Shown piece after piece: positions 31,833 to 40,957 of a stretch of 64,000 nt of DNA. The notes under the pieces were generated by a model. The model saw nothing but the letters and a program-made list of their open reading frames with translations. It made no database searches and was not told the origin of the DNA. The DNA lies in the IMG/VR virus record IMGVR_UViG_3300027792_000015, positions 41,249 through 105,248 of that record. The stretch is one strand, 5' to 3'. This DNA comes from a virus. A program made the position numbers and the translations under genes. Numbering within the stretch: the stretch's first letter is position 1; each line of letters begins with the position of its first letter.

Positions 31833-33116
31833 ATGACTAATTGTGTTGAGGTTGAAAAATTAAGTGAAATAAAGTATAAGATTAATATTTCTGTTCCATC
31901 CCAAGAGGTGGATAAAAAATTCGATGATTTTTTTAAGATAGCTGGAAAGAGTGCGCAAGTTCCTGGTTTTAGAAAAGGGAAAGCCCCATTGTCTTTTTTG
32001 AAGCAAACTTTCTATGAAAAGGCAAAACCAACTGTTGCGCAAGCCTTGGTTGGTGAATATTTTACCAAAGCAATACAAGAGAATTCCATTAATCCCGTTG
32101 GGAAGCCGGAAATGGATAGTAAATTTAACAACGGCAAATACCCAGGATTATTTGGATTTGATAATTCTTTTAGTGCAAGTCTTATTGTGGAAGTTTTACC
32201 AAAAATTGATCCAGCTGGTTATTTAGGAATGGAATTAGATTTGCCAAACATTGATTTAAATAAGATGGTAGAAGCAAAGGTATTGGAAAGCAGAGAGCAG
32301 TTTGCAGAGAGAAAGCAAATTTCTGATAGACCTGCCCAAACTGGAGACTCCGTAGTAATAGATTTTACCGGAATGATTGATGGAAAGCCGTTTGGTGGAG
32401 GGTCTGCGTCTGGCCATGTGATTAATTCGCTTGGTTCTGGAAGTTTGGTGTTTGGATTGGAGGCAGGAATAGTGGGAATGTCTTTAAATGAAACCAAAAA
32501 TATCCCAGTGAAATTTCCTGATGATTATAGAATGAAGAATTTGGCTGGTCAGAATACAACATTTGATGTTACTCTGAAAAGCATAGTGGAAAAAAAGTTG
32601 TCAGAAGTAAATGTTGATTTAGCACTAATGTTGGGATTTACCTCTATTGAAGAAATGATGGAAAAATTTAAGTCTGATGCGCAGGAAAACAAAAGCGCTA
32701 TGGAGCGGCAAGCACTTGACAAGACAATTGTAAATATGCTCATAGCAAAGAATGTTTTTGATGTTCCTTCGGCTCTTATAGATGATGAATTTAGGCGCAT
32801 AATGACTATATCAAAAAATAAAGTTGAAGACTTGCAAAGCGATGTTATTGCAAGTATCAAGAAAATAGCAGAGACAAATGTTAAGCGTGCGGTGTTGTTT
32901 GATGCAATATACGAAAAAGAAAAGTCACTTGAGGTGACTCCAGAAGAATTAAACAAACTATTAGAACAACACTCAAAGGCAAACAATATGTCGAAGGATG
33001 ATTTGGTTAGTAATTTATACAACTCAAATCAAATGGATAATTTTGTGGGTATTTTAAGAACATCAAAAGTTGTTGATTTTATTATCTCACAAGCAAAAAG
33101 AAAGGAAAATGTTTAA
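31833..33116 (+). CDS. tig: Trigger factor (ribosome-bound chaperone, PPIase)
   Basis: A 427 aa protein with the full bacterial domain order. The N-terminal ribosome-binding domain carries the signature PGFRKGKAP at 44-52. The FKBP-type prolyl isomerase domain reads GDSVVIDFTGMIDGKPFGGG through GLEAGIVGM, about 170-250. A helical C-terminal chaperone domain follows. I use ATG 31833, preceded by AAAGGAAAGGA. It would hold nascent phage proteins at the ribosome exit. A complete trigger factor is unusual in a phage. Confidence 0.93.
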   Translation: MTNCVEVEKLSEIKYKINISVPSQEVDKKFDDFFKIAGKSAQVPGFRKGKAPLSFLKQTFYEKAKPTVAQALVGEYFTKAIQENSINPVGKPEMDSKFNNGKYPGLFGFDNSFSASLIVEVLPKIDPAGYLGMELDLPNIDLNKMVEAKVLESREQFAERKQISDRPAQTGDSVVIDFTGMIDGKPFGGGSASGHVINSLGSGSLVFGLEAGIVGMSLNETKNIPVKFPDDYRMKNLAGQNTTFDVTLKSIVEKKLSEVNVDLALMLGFTSIEEMMEKFKSDAQENKSAMERQALDKTIVNMLIAKNVFDVPSALIDDEFRRIMTISKNKVEDLQSDVIASIKKIAETNVKRAVLFDAIYEKEKSLEVTPEELNKLLEQHSKANNMSKDDLVSNLYNSNQMDNFVGILRTSKVVDFIISQAKRKENV

Positions 33117-33361
33117 TGGAAACAGCAAGTAAGCAATCGGTAACTGGATTTAAGGTAATCAATTTTCAAAGCAAAACAAGCAAGGATACAGAGAAGGTTC
33201 GTTTGGTTTTGGAGGCAGAAGTAGATACAATGGGAGCCGGCACATATGATGTTGGCGATATACTAAAGGCTTTGCTCCATCATCAAACCGGACAAATAGA
33301 TGTTGGCCTATCCGTGTTTGTAAATTCTGCACTTCCATCATCGGAAGAAGACACCCCATAA
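33116..33361 (+). CDS. Hypothetical protein (81 aa)
   Basis: Not recognised. It is a compact strand-rich protein (VRLVLEAEVDTMGAGTYDVG) with an acidic end. It starts on the last base of the trigger factor stop. Confidence 0.6.
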   Translation: METASKQSVTGFKVINFQSKTSKDTEKVRLVLEAEVDTMGAGTYDVGDILKALLHHQTGQIDVGLSVFVNSALPSSEEDTP

Positions 33362-33382
33362 TATAATAGCATTAGTGTTTCG

Positions 33383-33412
33383 GCAGAGCAATGCTATTTG
33401 CCATTGCTCTGC
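33383..33412 (+). promoter_or_regulatory. Perfect 11-bp hairpin before the 33424 gene
   Basis: GCAGAGCAATG at 33383-33393 pairs exactly with CATTGCTCTGC at 33402-33412 around an eight-base loop. No T-run follows, so it is not a typical terminator. It ends 11 bases before ATG 33424 and could shape translation or RNA processing upstream of the polymerase gene. A TATAAT lies at 33362-33367 without a recognisable -35 box. Confidence 0.5.
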
Positions 33413-33423
33413 ACCCCACATAC

Positions 33424-33759
33424 ATGACAAAATTTTCAGACATCATTACACAAAAAACAACAAGCTGCTCAAAGTGTTTCTCGATGTTGTATGGCTTGCC
33501 GTGCCAAATAGACGCAGACATTGCAAACTTTTTAAAATCATTTGGTGGTCCAATTTATCCTTTGCAATCAGTGTCTTTGCTAAAAATAGACTCGACCGAC
33601 GGATTTCATATAGAGGGAAGGCTTGGAGCAAAAGTTATAAAATTTGGAATGCCAAAAAAATACGAAAACAGTGATTTGGCAAAGCTTAAAAGAAAAATAG
33701 AATTTGAATTACAATTAAAAAAGTGGTTGGAAAAGAAATTAAATATAAAGATTGGATAG
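33424..33759 (+). CDS. Hypothetical protein (111 aa)
   Basis: Not recognised. I use ATG 33424 (MTKFSDIITQKTTSCSKC), because the earlier in-frame ATG at 33391 lies inside a hairpin. It has a CSKC pair and a basic helical C-terminus. It ends just before dnaE. No good ribosome binding site is visible, so the start is uncertain. Confidence 0.55.
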   Translation: MTKFSDIITQKTTSCSKCFSMLYGLPCQIDADIANFLKSFGGPIYPLQSVSLLKIDSTDGFHIEGRLGAKVIKFGMPKKYENSDLAKLKRKIEFELQLKKWLEKKLNIKIG

Positions 33760-33763
33760 AAAA

Positions 33764-36700
33764 ATGAAAGATTTGTTTGTTAATCTGCATTCGCATTCGG
33801 CGCAGGGAAGTTTGGCGGATAGCATGGTTACCGTTGATCAACTTTTCAATAGAGTAAAAGAATTAGGGCAAGAAGCAATTGCTCTGACAGACCATGGAAC
33901 AATGGCAAGCGTTTTTGATGCACGAAAAGCTTCCAAGAAAACTGGAGTAAAATATATACCAGGATGCGAAATTTACTTTGTTAATGATGTATCAGATAAA
34001 AAAGGCAAAAGATATCACTTGGTTCTTTTAGCTAAAAATGAAACAGGATACAGAAATTTACTAAAATTAAATTATCTTGGGTTCAAGTCTGCTCATTATG
34101 TTCCTGTTATAAATAAAATATTTTCCGTTGTTGATTGGAATATGCTTGAAGAATATCATAATGGAATTATTTGTCTTACTGCTTGCAGCTCTGGACCAAT
34201 TGCTCGTGCGTTGTTGGCAATTAAAGATAATAATCCAATCAATGAAGTAGAAAATTACTCTAATGCATTGGAAATAACAAAGAGACTCCAAAAAATATTT
34301 GGAGAAGATTTGTATCTTGAAATACAGCCACACGACCTAAAGGCTTATAGTAGAGACAGAAAAACAGGAGATGCATTACTGGACGCAAGTGGCAACCCAA
34401 TAGTAAGTGTCGACCAACCATATATTAATAAAAAAATAATTCAAATATCAAAAGAATTAAATATACCATTAACTGCAACTTGTGATGTTCATTACTTAAA
34501 CAAAGAAGATGCCAAGGCACACGATATGCTCATGGCGATAAATGAAAAGAAGCCACTTAATGATAAAAATAGACACCGATATGAGGTCGAAGAGTTTTAC
34601 CTTAAGAGTAGCAGCGAAATATTAAATTACTTTACAAGTCGTTTTGATGAAAACATTGCACTCGAAGTATGCAACAATAGCATTATAATAGCAAATAAGT
34701 GCGAGGACTCTAAATACATAGACTCCGACAAAATAAGATTTCCTATTTTTGATGCATCAAAAGAAAAAGATTATGACAAGTTTTTGAGTTGGAATAAAAA
34801 TCAATCTAATAAAACTTTGTCAGAGGACAAAGCATATATGAGATTTAAGTGCATAAATGCTTTTGGGAAAATGTATAGACACTTGAGCGAAGATGATAGG
34901 AAAATATACAAAGAAAGACTCACAGAAGAAATAAAGGTTTTTGAGGAAAAGAACTTTTGTTCTTACATGCTTATAACGTCCGACTTTATAAATAAGGCCA
35001 AAGAACACGGTGTCAGAATCGGTCCGGGTAGGGGATCGGTCGGAGGATCTCTTGTCGGTAATTTACTTGGCATTCATGAATTAGATCCAATACAATATGG
35101 TTTATTGTTTGAGAGATTCATTAATAGAGAGAAGGTTGCATTTCCTGACATAGACACTGACTTTAGCCCGGACGGAAGAGAATGGGTAGAGCAATATGTT
35201 ATAAAGAAATATGGAGAATTGAATGTCGCTCATGTTTCAAATTTTTCAAAAATTACTCCAAAGGTTGTATTAAAAGATATAGCTCGCTCATTGGAAATAG
35301 GCGGCGGCAAGAGTGAAGCATTTAAAATTGCAAATGATATCACTGACTCTATTTCAATTGATTCAAAAACATTTGATAATGCTTTGCAGGAATCAGCGAG
35401 CTTGAGGAAAATTTGCGTTGAATACCCAGACATAGAAAAATATGGCAGAAAATTAGTTGGATTGGAAAAAACATTTGCAACTCATGCTGCTGGAATTGTC
35501 ATAAGTGATATAGATTTATCAACTTATATTCCGTTACGATATGATAAAGATGGGATATTGGCAACGCAATATGAAAAGGAAAGATGCGAAAAGGTTGGTT
35601 TGATAAAAATGGATTTCCTTGGATTAGAGCATCTTAAAATAATTGATGGCGTTATAGCTAATTCCAAGAAATTAGGTCTTGATTGTCCGGACACAGTTGA
35701 TTTGGCTCCTTTCGACGATAAGGGCGTTTGGGATATGATTTCAAGAGGAAAGACATCTTGCGTTTTTCAAATGGGTTCAACTCATATGCAGGCAATGTGC
35801 AAGAGAATTAGACCAAGGAATATAGAAGATTTAAGTTTAGTTAATGCCTTGGGTCGTCCATCAGCAGCAAAGAGTAGAGACTTATATATAGCAAGAAGAG
35901 ATGGAAATAAAAAAGTATCATATAAATATGATTTTTTGGAAAAAGCATTTAAAGAAACACTTGGTATTTGCGTGTATGAAGAACAGCTGCTTAAATTAGC
36001 AAGATACGCTGCTGGTTGGAGCTTAAATAAGGCCGATGGTTTGAGAAAACTAACAAAGCTAAAAGGCAAAGACCCAAAAATGGCAGCACAATTAGAGGGT
36101 GATTTTATAAATGATACTGTTGCTAATAGTGGATTAACCAATGAACAAGCCAAAGAAATTTGGAAAGATATAATAGAACCATTTGCCGGATATGGGTTTA
36201 ATAAAGCACATGGAATATTTTATAGTTTAAATGGATATCATACGGCGTATTATAAACATCATTATCCAGCTCCATTTATGGCTGCTGTTCTAAAATCAGA
36301 GGTAGAGAAAACATCTTCAAATGCAGAAAAAATGAAAGAGTATAAGCAAGAAGCACAAAGAATGGGTATAAAGATTATAGCTCCTGATATAAATTTTAGC
36401 GAACATTCTTTTTCAGTGCGCGACCAAAAAACAATAGTCATGGGTTTTGGAACAGTTAAGGGCGTAGGAGATAAAGCAATTGAGAATATTTTAGAGGTAA
36501 GGTCTGTTGGTCCATTTACATCATTTGCCGATTTCTTGCATAGAACAAATTCAAGAGTTGTTCAAAAGAAGGTAATACAATCACTTGCGCAGGCCGGATG
36601 TTTTGATTCACTTGGTGTTTCTCGCCGTGGAGCATTTTTATATTACGCCGAAATAAGAACAAAGACAGCAAAACATATAGAAAAATTGGCAGATAAAAAT

Positions 36701-37162
36701 AATGTTTTGGATGTTCTTAAAAACTTGAAAATTGAAAACACTATTTCGGATTTTCATGACGAGTGGAATAAGAAAGAAATTTTGAATGGAGAAATGTTGT
36801 CCTTGGGAGAATATTTATCTGGCGGAATAAATGACATATATAATGAATTTTTTACTAATCAGGGAACAGCTTTAAGTAGAATAAAAAATATGGCTGATGG
36901 CGCATCTGTAAGGATTGAAGTAGTTGTTGATGGTATATCTGAACAAAAAACAAAAACAGGCAAAAGTAAAGGACAAAGTTATGGTAATTGTTCAATTGTA
37001 GATAAAAATGGAGATGCATCAACTATGAAAATTTGGTCAAATGTATGGAACAAAGTAAGAGATGAAATTAAAGTAGGAAGACCAATAAGAGCTGTTTGTA
37101 AAATAAACTCTTATAATGGAAATAATACACTTGTATTAAATTCGTTAGAAAAGGTAGGTTAA
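33764..37162 (+). CDS. dnaE: DNA polymerase III alpha subunit (DnaE, family C)
   Basis: A replicative polymerase of 1132 aa, the usual DnaE length. The PHP domain is at the start (LHSHSAQGS, ALTDHGTM, CDVHYL) with its metal ligands present. GPGRGSVGGSLV and FPDIDTDF (460-467) form the polymerase active site, and IKMDFLGLEHL carries the third catalytic Asp. The PFAGYGFNKAH segment and an OB-fold C-terminus are also present. ATG 33764 is chosen over a TTG at 33752. No separate epsilon or clamp gene was seen in the window. Use of a bacterial-type polymerase instead of family A or B is uncommon in phages. Confidence 0.95.
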   Translation: MKDLFVNLHSHSAQGSLADSMVTVDQLFNRVKELGQEAIALTDHGTMASVFDARKASKKTGVKYIPGCEIYFVNDVSDKKGKRYHLVLLAKNETGYRNLLKLNYLGFKSAHYVPVINKIFSVVDWNMLEEYHNGIICLTACSSGPIARALLAIKDNNPINEVENYSNALEITKRLQKIFGEDLYLEIQPHDLKAYSRDRKTGDALLDASGNPIVSVDQPYINKKIIQISKELNIPLTATCDVHYLNKEDAKAHDMLMAINEKKPLNDKNRHRYEVEEFYLKSSSEILNYFTSRFDENIALEVCNNSIIIANKCEDSKYIDSDKIRFPIFDASKEKDYDKFLSWNKNQSNKTLSEDKAYMRFKCINAFGKMYRHLSEDDRKIYKERLTEEIKVFEEKNFCSYMLITSDFINKAKEHGVRIGPGRGSVGGSLVGNLLGIHELDPIQYGLLFERFINREKVAFPDIDTDFSPDGREWVEQYVIKKYGELNVAHVSNFSKITPKVVLKDIARSLEIGGGKSEAFKIANDITDSISIDSKTFDNALQESASLRKICVEYPDIEKYGRKLVGLEKTFATHAAGIVISDIDLSTYIPLRYDKDGILATQYEKERCEKVGLIKMDFLGLEHLKIIDGVIANSKKLGLDCPDTVDLAPFDDKGVWDMISRGKTSCVFQMGSTHMQAMCKRIRPRNIEDLSLVNALGRPSAAKSRDLYIARRDGNKKVSYKYDFLEKAFKETLGICVYEEQLLKLARYAAGWSLNKADGLRKLTKLKGKDPKMAAQLEGDFINDTVANSGLTNEQAKEIWKDIIEPFAGYGFNKAHGIFYSLNGYHTAYYKHHYPAPFMAAVLKSEVEKTSSNAEKMKEYKQEAQRMGIKIIAPDINFSEHSFSVRDQKTIVMGFGTVKGVGDKAIENILEVRSVGPFTSFADFLHRTNSRVVQKKVIQSLAQAGCFDSLGVSRRGAFLYYAEIRTKTAKHIEKLADKNNVLDVLKNLKIENTISDFHDEWNKKEILNGEMLSLGEYLSGGINDIYNEFFTNQGTALSRIKNMADGASVRIEVVVDGISEQKTKTGKSKGQSYGNCSIVDKNGDASTMKIWSNVWNKVRDEIKVGRPIRAVCKINSYNGNNTLVLNSLEKVG

Positions 37163-37164
37163 TC

Positions 37165-37698
37165 ATGAAGTGTGAAAATTGCGGAGTTTTAATTAATCCA
37201 GATTTTGGGTTTGCGATAAAAAATAATCAATGTCCTGCGTGTGGCAAAAACATTATGAGCAAAGAAAAGGCCATTGCGGTTTCTGACTTAAAGAGCCTTC
37301 TTGCGGAAAATATAAAAGGAATTGACATAGACCCCATTGTTTCGCTGGTGGTGGCCAATTTCGACATCAAACTAATTTCAAAAAACGGGTTGCAAAAGCC
37401 GGTCGCGCAGGATAAGATTGACGATGCCGGTTCGCCACCAGAAAAAGACGACCCGGATGCCGAATTCAAACAAAAACAAAAAAAGGAAGCGCAGGCAATA
37501 TTAAGGAAATTGAGAGACGAAGCACTCAACGGCGCTCTACACGACAGATATGGGTTTGAAGAAGATGGAGCTGGTGTTTCAATTGATATAGGCGTGAATG
37601 ACGGAGAAAGCACATTTGAGGTGGCAGAAAGAATTAAGAAAGAACAAAAAAGAGATGCAGTTCTTAGTGGCGGCGGTTCATTTAAGAGGTCCGAGTGA
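37165..37698 (+). CDS. Hypothetical zinc ribbon protein (177 aa)
   Basis: The N-terminus CENC...CPAC (about 3-27) is a zinc ribbon. An Asp/Lys-rich linker (SPPEKDDPDAEFKQKQKK) and a helical C-terminus follow. It starts three bases after dnaE and may be a polymerase or replisome accessory, which is only context-based. Confidence 0.6.
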   Translation: MKCENCGVLINPDFGFAIKNNQCPACGKNIMSKEKAIAVSDLKSLLAENIKGIDIDPIVSLVVANFDIKLISKNGLQKPVAQDKIDDAGSPPEKDDPDAEFKQKQKKEAQAILRKLRDEALNGALHDRYGFEEDGAGVSIDIGVNDGESTFEVAERIKKEQKRDAVLSGGGSFKRSE

Positions 37699-37979
37699 TT
37701 AAGGGAATAGGCCATAAAAAAGTAGAAATCACTAACGAAGAGTATTTGTATTACTTGGAATTGGTGAAAAGATACTCTAATGAAACACATAGTGGTGAGG
37801 ATTATTTTGTTGATTTGTTTCAAACCGATAAATCAAATAATATATCTGTTATTACACCAACAAATAATGTTCCTTGGGTTATTTTATTCTTTGTCCAAAA
37901 TCTTATGATTAATCAGCGTTTAAGAATAAATGACTCAAAGATTGATGAACTTGAAAGGAAAATTGATGGCAGGAAATAG
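37695..37979 (+). CDS. Hypothetical protein, GTG start (94 aa)
   Basis: Not recognised. It starts at GTG 37695 within the previous stop. It has a hydrophobic stretch (NVPWVILFFVQNLM) and a charged C-terminal helix. It overlaps the next gene by 14 bases. Confidence 0.55.
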   Translation: MIKGIGHKKVEITNEEYLYYLELVKRYSNETHSGEDYFVDLFQTDKSNNISVITPTNNVPWVILFFVQNLMINQRLRINDSKIDELERKIDGRK

Positions 37980-38556
37980 TTTAACAGTAAAAGAATTACT
38001 TAATCCTGGTGAAAAATTCGATCCCATGAATATAGACACCAGCGAAATAAAGGCATTATCTAATGCGTTGCCACAAGATGGAAATATAGATACCAATAAC
38101 GCAGAAGTGATGGCAACAAAATACTTACGCGGCGCCGATATCTGCGCGGAGCTAACAGCAATTGCTCTTGCTTATGTCCAAAAGACCAGCTCAAATATGA
38201 AGATGGAATATAGTCAAGCAGCTTTGGTGAGGTCAGAGGATTATTTTACTACAAAAAATGGTGGTAAAAAACCAGCAAAAATAACAGATAAAATGAGAAC
38301 ACTTTATGCGGAAATGGACGAAGAGTATCTTGCCGCTTGCCAAAAGCATGACGAGGCCATGGCGTTTGCAAAATGGGTGAATGGAAAATATGATAGTTTC
38401 AATAAAATGCACTATCACTGCAAACAAGCTCTTTCTCGCGGGTATGATCATGAACGAATATCGGGCTGGGAAAGAGATATAACGGGAAATCAGGAAAGCG
38501 GAGAGTGTAGTTTATCGGTAAATAAAAGCACAGACGACGATGATTCTGGTTGGTAA
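37966..38556 (+). CDS. Hypothetical replication-block protein (196 aa)
   Basis: I use ATG 37966 (AAAGGA upstream). The protein is helical. Residues about 75-150 carry charged helices (SEDYFTTKNGGKKPAKITDK, MDEEYLAACQKHDEAMAFA), faintly like recombination mediators of the UvsY kind, and its place just before the ssDNA-binding protein fits. This resemblance is weak and not a call. The C-terminus is acidic (DDDDSGW). Confidence 0.6.
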   Translation: MAGNSLTVKELLNPGEKFDPMNIDTSEIKALSNALPQDGNIDTNNAEVMATKYLRGADICAELTAIALAYVQKTSSNMKMEYSQAALVRSEDYFTTKNGGKKPAKITDKMRTLYAEMDEEYLAACQKHDEAMAFAKWVNGKYDSFNKMHYHCKQALSRGYDHERISGWERDITGNQESGECSLSVNKSTDDDDSGW

Positions 38557-38559
38557 TAC

Positions 38560-38587
38560 TTGACTTTTTTGTAAAATCAAGTATAAT
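38560..38587 (+). promoter_or_regulatory. Sigma-70-type promoter with overlapping inverted repeat
   Basis: TTGACT (38560-38565), a 16-base spacer and TATAAT (38582-38587) form a near-consensus promoter reading toward the ssDNA-binding protein gene. An inverted repeat, ATACTTGA/TCAAGTAT, spans both boxes and could be an operator. It is the best promoter of this kind in the window. Confidence 0.7.
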
Positions 38588-38655
38588 AATAAATGTCCGC
38601 CGGCAATTTTTAGTTTAGATAAAGCCAAAGGACAATTAACAAAGGAGTATTAAAA

Positions 38656-39288
38656 ATGAGTACAAAGGTAGTCGGAAAATTGGATGATTGGAATGACGCG
38701 GATTTAGGTGGCAGCGACTTTATGAATCTCGAAGAAGGTTCAAATCAGGTTCGTATTGTTGGCAAGGCACATCAGTTTTATATACACTGGACAAAGGATG
38801 AGACTGGTGCAAATCGTAAGGTTCACTGCGCCCTTGATGGTTGCCCTCTCTGCCAGAAGGGAGAGCGAGCACAACCACGATGGTTTGTGACAGTCATTAA
38901 TCGTAAAACCAATAAGTGTGCTATATTAGAAATTGGTTCTCAAATCTATAAGAGTATTCTCAATTTGTTTAAAAAGGAAAAGTGGGGTGATCCAAGACAG
39001 TATGATTTGGATATTGAGCGCCAACCAAAGGGCTCACAACCATTATATGTTGTTTCCCCCAATCCAAAGGAAGCACTCTCAGATGATGAGAAGGGGCTTG
39101 TTAAGGAGTTCAATACAAGAGTTGATTTGGTTAAGATGGCCGTTCCAGCAACTGTAGAGGAAATTTGTGAGAAGCTGGGATTATCTGCGCCAAAGGCAAA
39201 GCCAGCAGTAAGCAATAGTTTTGATGAGGCTGAGCCAGTCGCAACAGAAGAAAGCGGCAGCGATGACGACTTCAATTTTGATGGTTAA
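38656..39288 (+). CDS. Probable single-stranded DNA-binding protein (gp32-like)
   Basis: A 210 aa protein. The core holds HCALDGCPLC, which with the His resembles the zinc-binding loop of phage gp32-type proteins, followed by PRWFVTVINRKTNKCAILEI, an OB-fold-like strand pair. The C-terminus is acidic and ends DDDFNFDG, typical of SSBs that recruit partners. It is flanked by its own promoter and a strong terminator, so it is a single-gene unit made at high level, as expected for an SSB. Confidence 0.78.
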   Translation: MSTKVVGKLDDWNDADLGGSDFMNLEEGSNQVRIVGKAHQFYIHWTKDETGANRKVHCALDGCPLCQKGERAQPRWFVTVINRKTNKCAILEIGSQIYKSILNLFKKEKWGDPRQYDLDIERQPKGSQPLYVVSPNPKEALSDDEKGLVKEFNTRVDLVKMAVPATVEEICEKLGLSAPKAKPAVSNSFDEAEPVATEESGSDDDFNFDG

Positions 39289-39306
39289 TATGTAATTAGC
39301 GTGAGT

Positions 39307-39349
39307 AATAAAATCCAGGATGACTTAATTGTTATTCCTGGATTTTATT
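39307..39349. terminator. Bidirectional rho-independent terminator
   Basis: A perfect 14-bp stem, AATAAAATCCAGGA at 39307-39320 and TCCTGGATTTTATT at 39336-39349, with a 15-base loop. A T-rich flank on each strand follows the stem. It closes the ssDNA-binding protein transcript. Confidence 0.82.
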
Positions 39350-39370
39350 GTTTTATAGTCATTTCAAACA

Positions 39371-39952
39371 ATGTTAATTCTTGCCTTAGATGTTAGTAGT
39401 AAATCAACCGGATGGTCCGTCATTCTGGATGGTAAATTGACAGACGGATACGGACTTATTTCCCCAAACAAAAAATTTTCTCAGGGGGCCAAGTTATCGT
39501 TTTTTAGAGAACAAATTAAAACACTGTATTATAAATATAATCCAGATTTGGTAATCGTTGAAAACATATTTTGCGGAATTAATAAAATATCCTTTCGTTG
39601 TTTGGCAGAATTTCGCGGAGTTGCATTCCAAACATTATTTGAGATAACTGGACGTGACCCATACAGCATAATGGCAGTCGAGGCAAGAAAAATTATGGGA
39701 GTTGGGACAAAAAAAGAAGATGCGTTTAGTGGTATCGTAAATAAATATAACTTGATTGGTTTTGATTTTGAGAAAGACAATGACATAGTGGATTCATTTT
39801 GTCTTGGTCTCGCGTACCAAAAAATACTCGACGGCGCTCAAATAATGCCAGTAATAAGGTCTAAAAAGAGAAGAACAAAACAATCTACCCGCAGAGATAA
39901 GAGTGTTTTGGGTGGAAGAAAAACTAAGAAAAAAAGAAAGACAAAGAAATGA
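39371..39952 (+). CDS. ruvC: RuvC-like Holliday junction resolvase
   Basis: A 193 aa RNase H-fold nuclease. LALDVSSKSTGW carries the first catalytic Asp, LVIVENIF the Glu, and DNDIVDSFCLGLAY the last two Asp. The C-terminus is very basic (KKRRTKQSTR...KKKRKTKK), probably for DNA binding. It resolves branched DNA before packaging. It overlaps dnaJ by ATGA. Confidence 0.85.
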   Translation: MLILALDVSSKSTGWSVILDGKLTDGYGLISPNKKFSQGAKLSFFREQIKTLYYKYNPDLVIVENIFCGINKISFRCLAEFRGVAFQTLFEITGRDPYSIMAVEARKIMGVGTKKEDAFSGIVNKYNLIGFDFEKDNDIVDSFCLGLAYQKILDGAQIMPVIRSKKRRTKQSTRRDKSVLGGRKTKKKRKTKK

Positions 39953-40947
39953 ATAATCCTTATGAAGTTCTTGGGGTTGAAAAAGACGCGAGCCAAGCCG
40001 ACATAAAAAAGGCTTACAGGACTCTCGCAAAACAAACACACCCCGACGTAAACCAAAATGATCCGGTAGCGGAAGAAAAATTTAAAGATATTTCGGCCGC
40101 ATATGATATTTTGGGTGATCCAGAAAAAAGAAAAAACTTTGATACCTTTGGCAGCGTTGATGGCCGAGGCCCAGACAATGGATTTAATCCGTTTGATTTT
40201 GTTATGAATGATATTTTTGGTGGCAGGAAAAGATCAACAACCGGACAGCACATTACAAAGAAAATATCAATTAGTTTTATGGAATCAGCTCTTGGGTGTG
40301 AGAAAAAAATTTCAGTAGAATATCCGCATCAATGCAAATCATGTAAAGGAAATGGATCAAAGGACGGGACTAATACTAAAACATGTGTAACTTGCAATGG
40401 ATTTGGAAAAATAGAACAAAGTCATGGGTTTATGCAAATAATAAATAGGTGTCCGACTTGCAATGGTTCTGGAAACATGATTACAGAAAAGTGCTTAGAT
40501 TGTTCTGGCAAAGGCATAGTATTTAACACGGAGACACTTAAAGTAAAGTTTCCGGCCGGAATCAGTACTGGAAACTCAATAAGGTTGGCAAAAAAAGGTA
40601 TGCCAAGTGATGTGGGTGGAACTAACGGAGATTTGTTTTTAAATGTGTTTGTTGAGCCTCACCCGAAGTTTAAACATGACGGAGCTAATGTTTTTTCTTT
40701 TGAGAACATTAGCTATTTGCAGGCAATTTTGGGTGAAAAAATAGATATTCAAACAATACACGGTGACATAAAATTAACAATTCCCTCATACACTCAGCCA
40801 AATAGTGTATTGAGGGTTGCTGGTAAGGGAATTATAAATGGAAATAATTGTGGAGATCATATTGTTGTTATTAATATAACTATACCAAAAAATATTTCAC
40901 AGGAAGAGGAAAATCTTTTAAAACAATTAAAAGAAATAAAAAATTAA
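39949..40947 (+). CDS. dnaJ: DnaJ co-chaperone
   Basis: 332 aa. The J domain has HPD at 31-33. A short Gly/Phe-type linker follows (GPDNGFNPFDF), then four zinc repeats (CKSCKGNG, CVTCNGFG, CPTCNGSG, CLDCSGKG) and the two C-terminal substrate-binding domains. It is shorter than E. coli DnaJ (376 aa) but complete. It would recruit host DnaK to phage replication or assembly complexes. No DnaK was seen in the window. Confidence 0.94.
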   Translation: MNNPYEVLGVEKDASQADIKKAYRTLAKQTHPDVNQNDPVAEEKFKDISAAYDILGDPEKRKNFDTFGSVDGRGPDNGFNPFDFVMNDIFGGRKRSTTGQHITKKISISFMESALGCEKKISVEYPHQCKSCKGNGSKDGTNTKTCVTCNGFGKIEQSHGFMQIINRCPTCNGSGNMITEKCLDCSGKGIVFNTETLKVKFPAGISTGNSIRLAKKGMPSDVGGTNGDLFLNVFVEPHPKFKHDGANVFSFENISYLQAILGEKIDIQTIHGDIKLTIPSYTQPNSVLRVAGKGIINGNNCGDHIVVINITIPKNISQEEENLLKQLKEIKN

Positions 40948-40957
40948 CGAGGCACAC

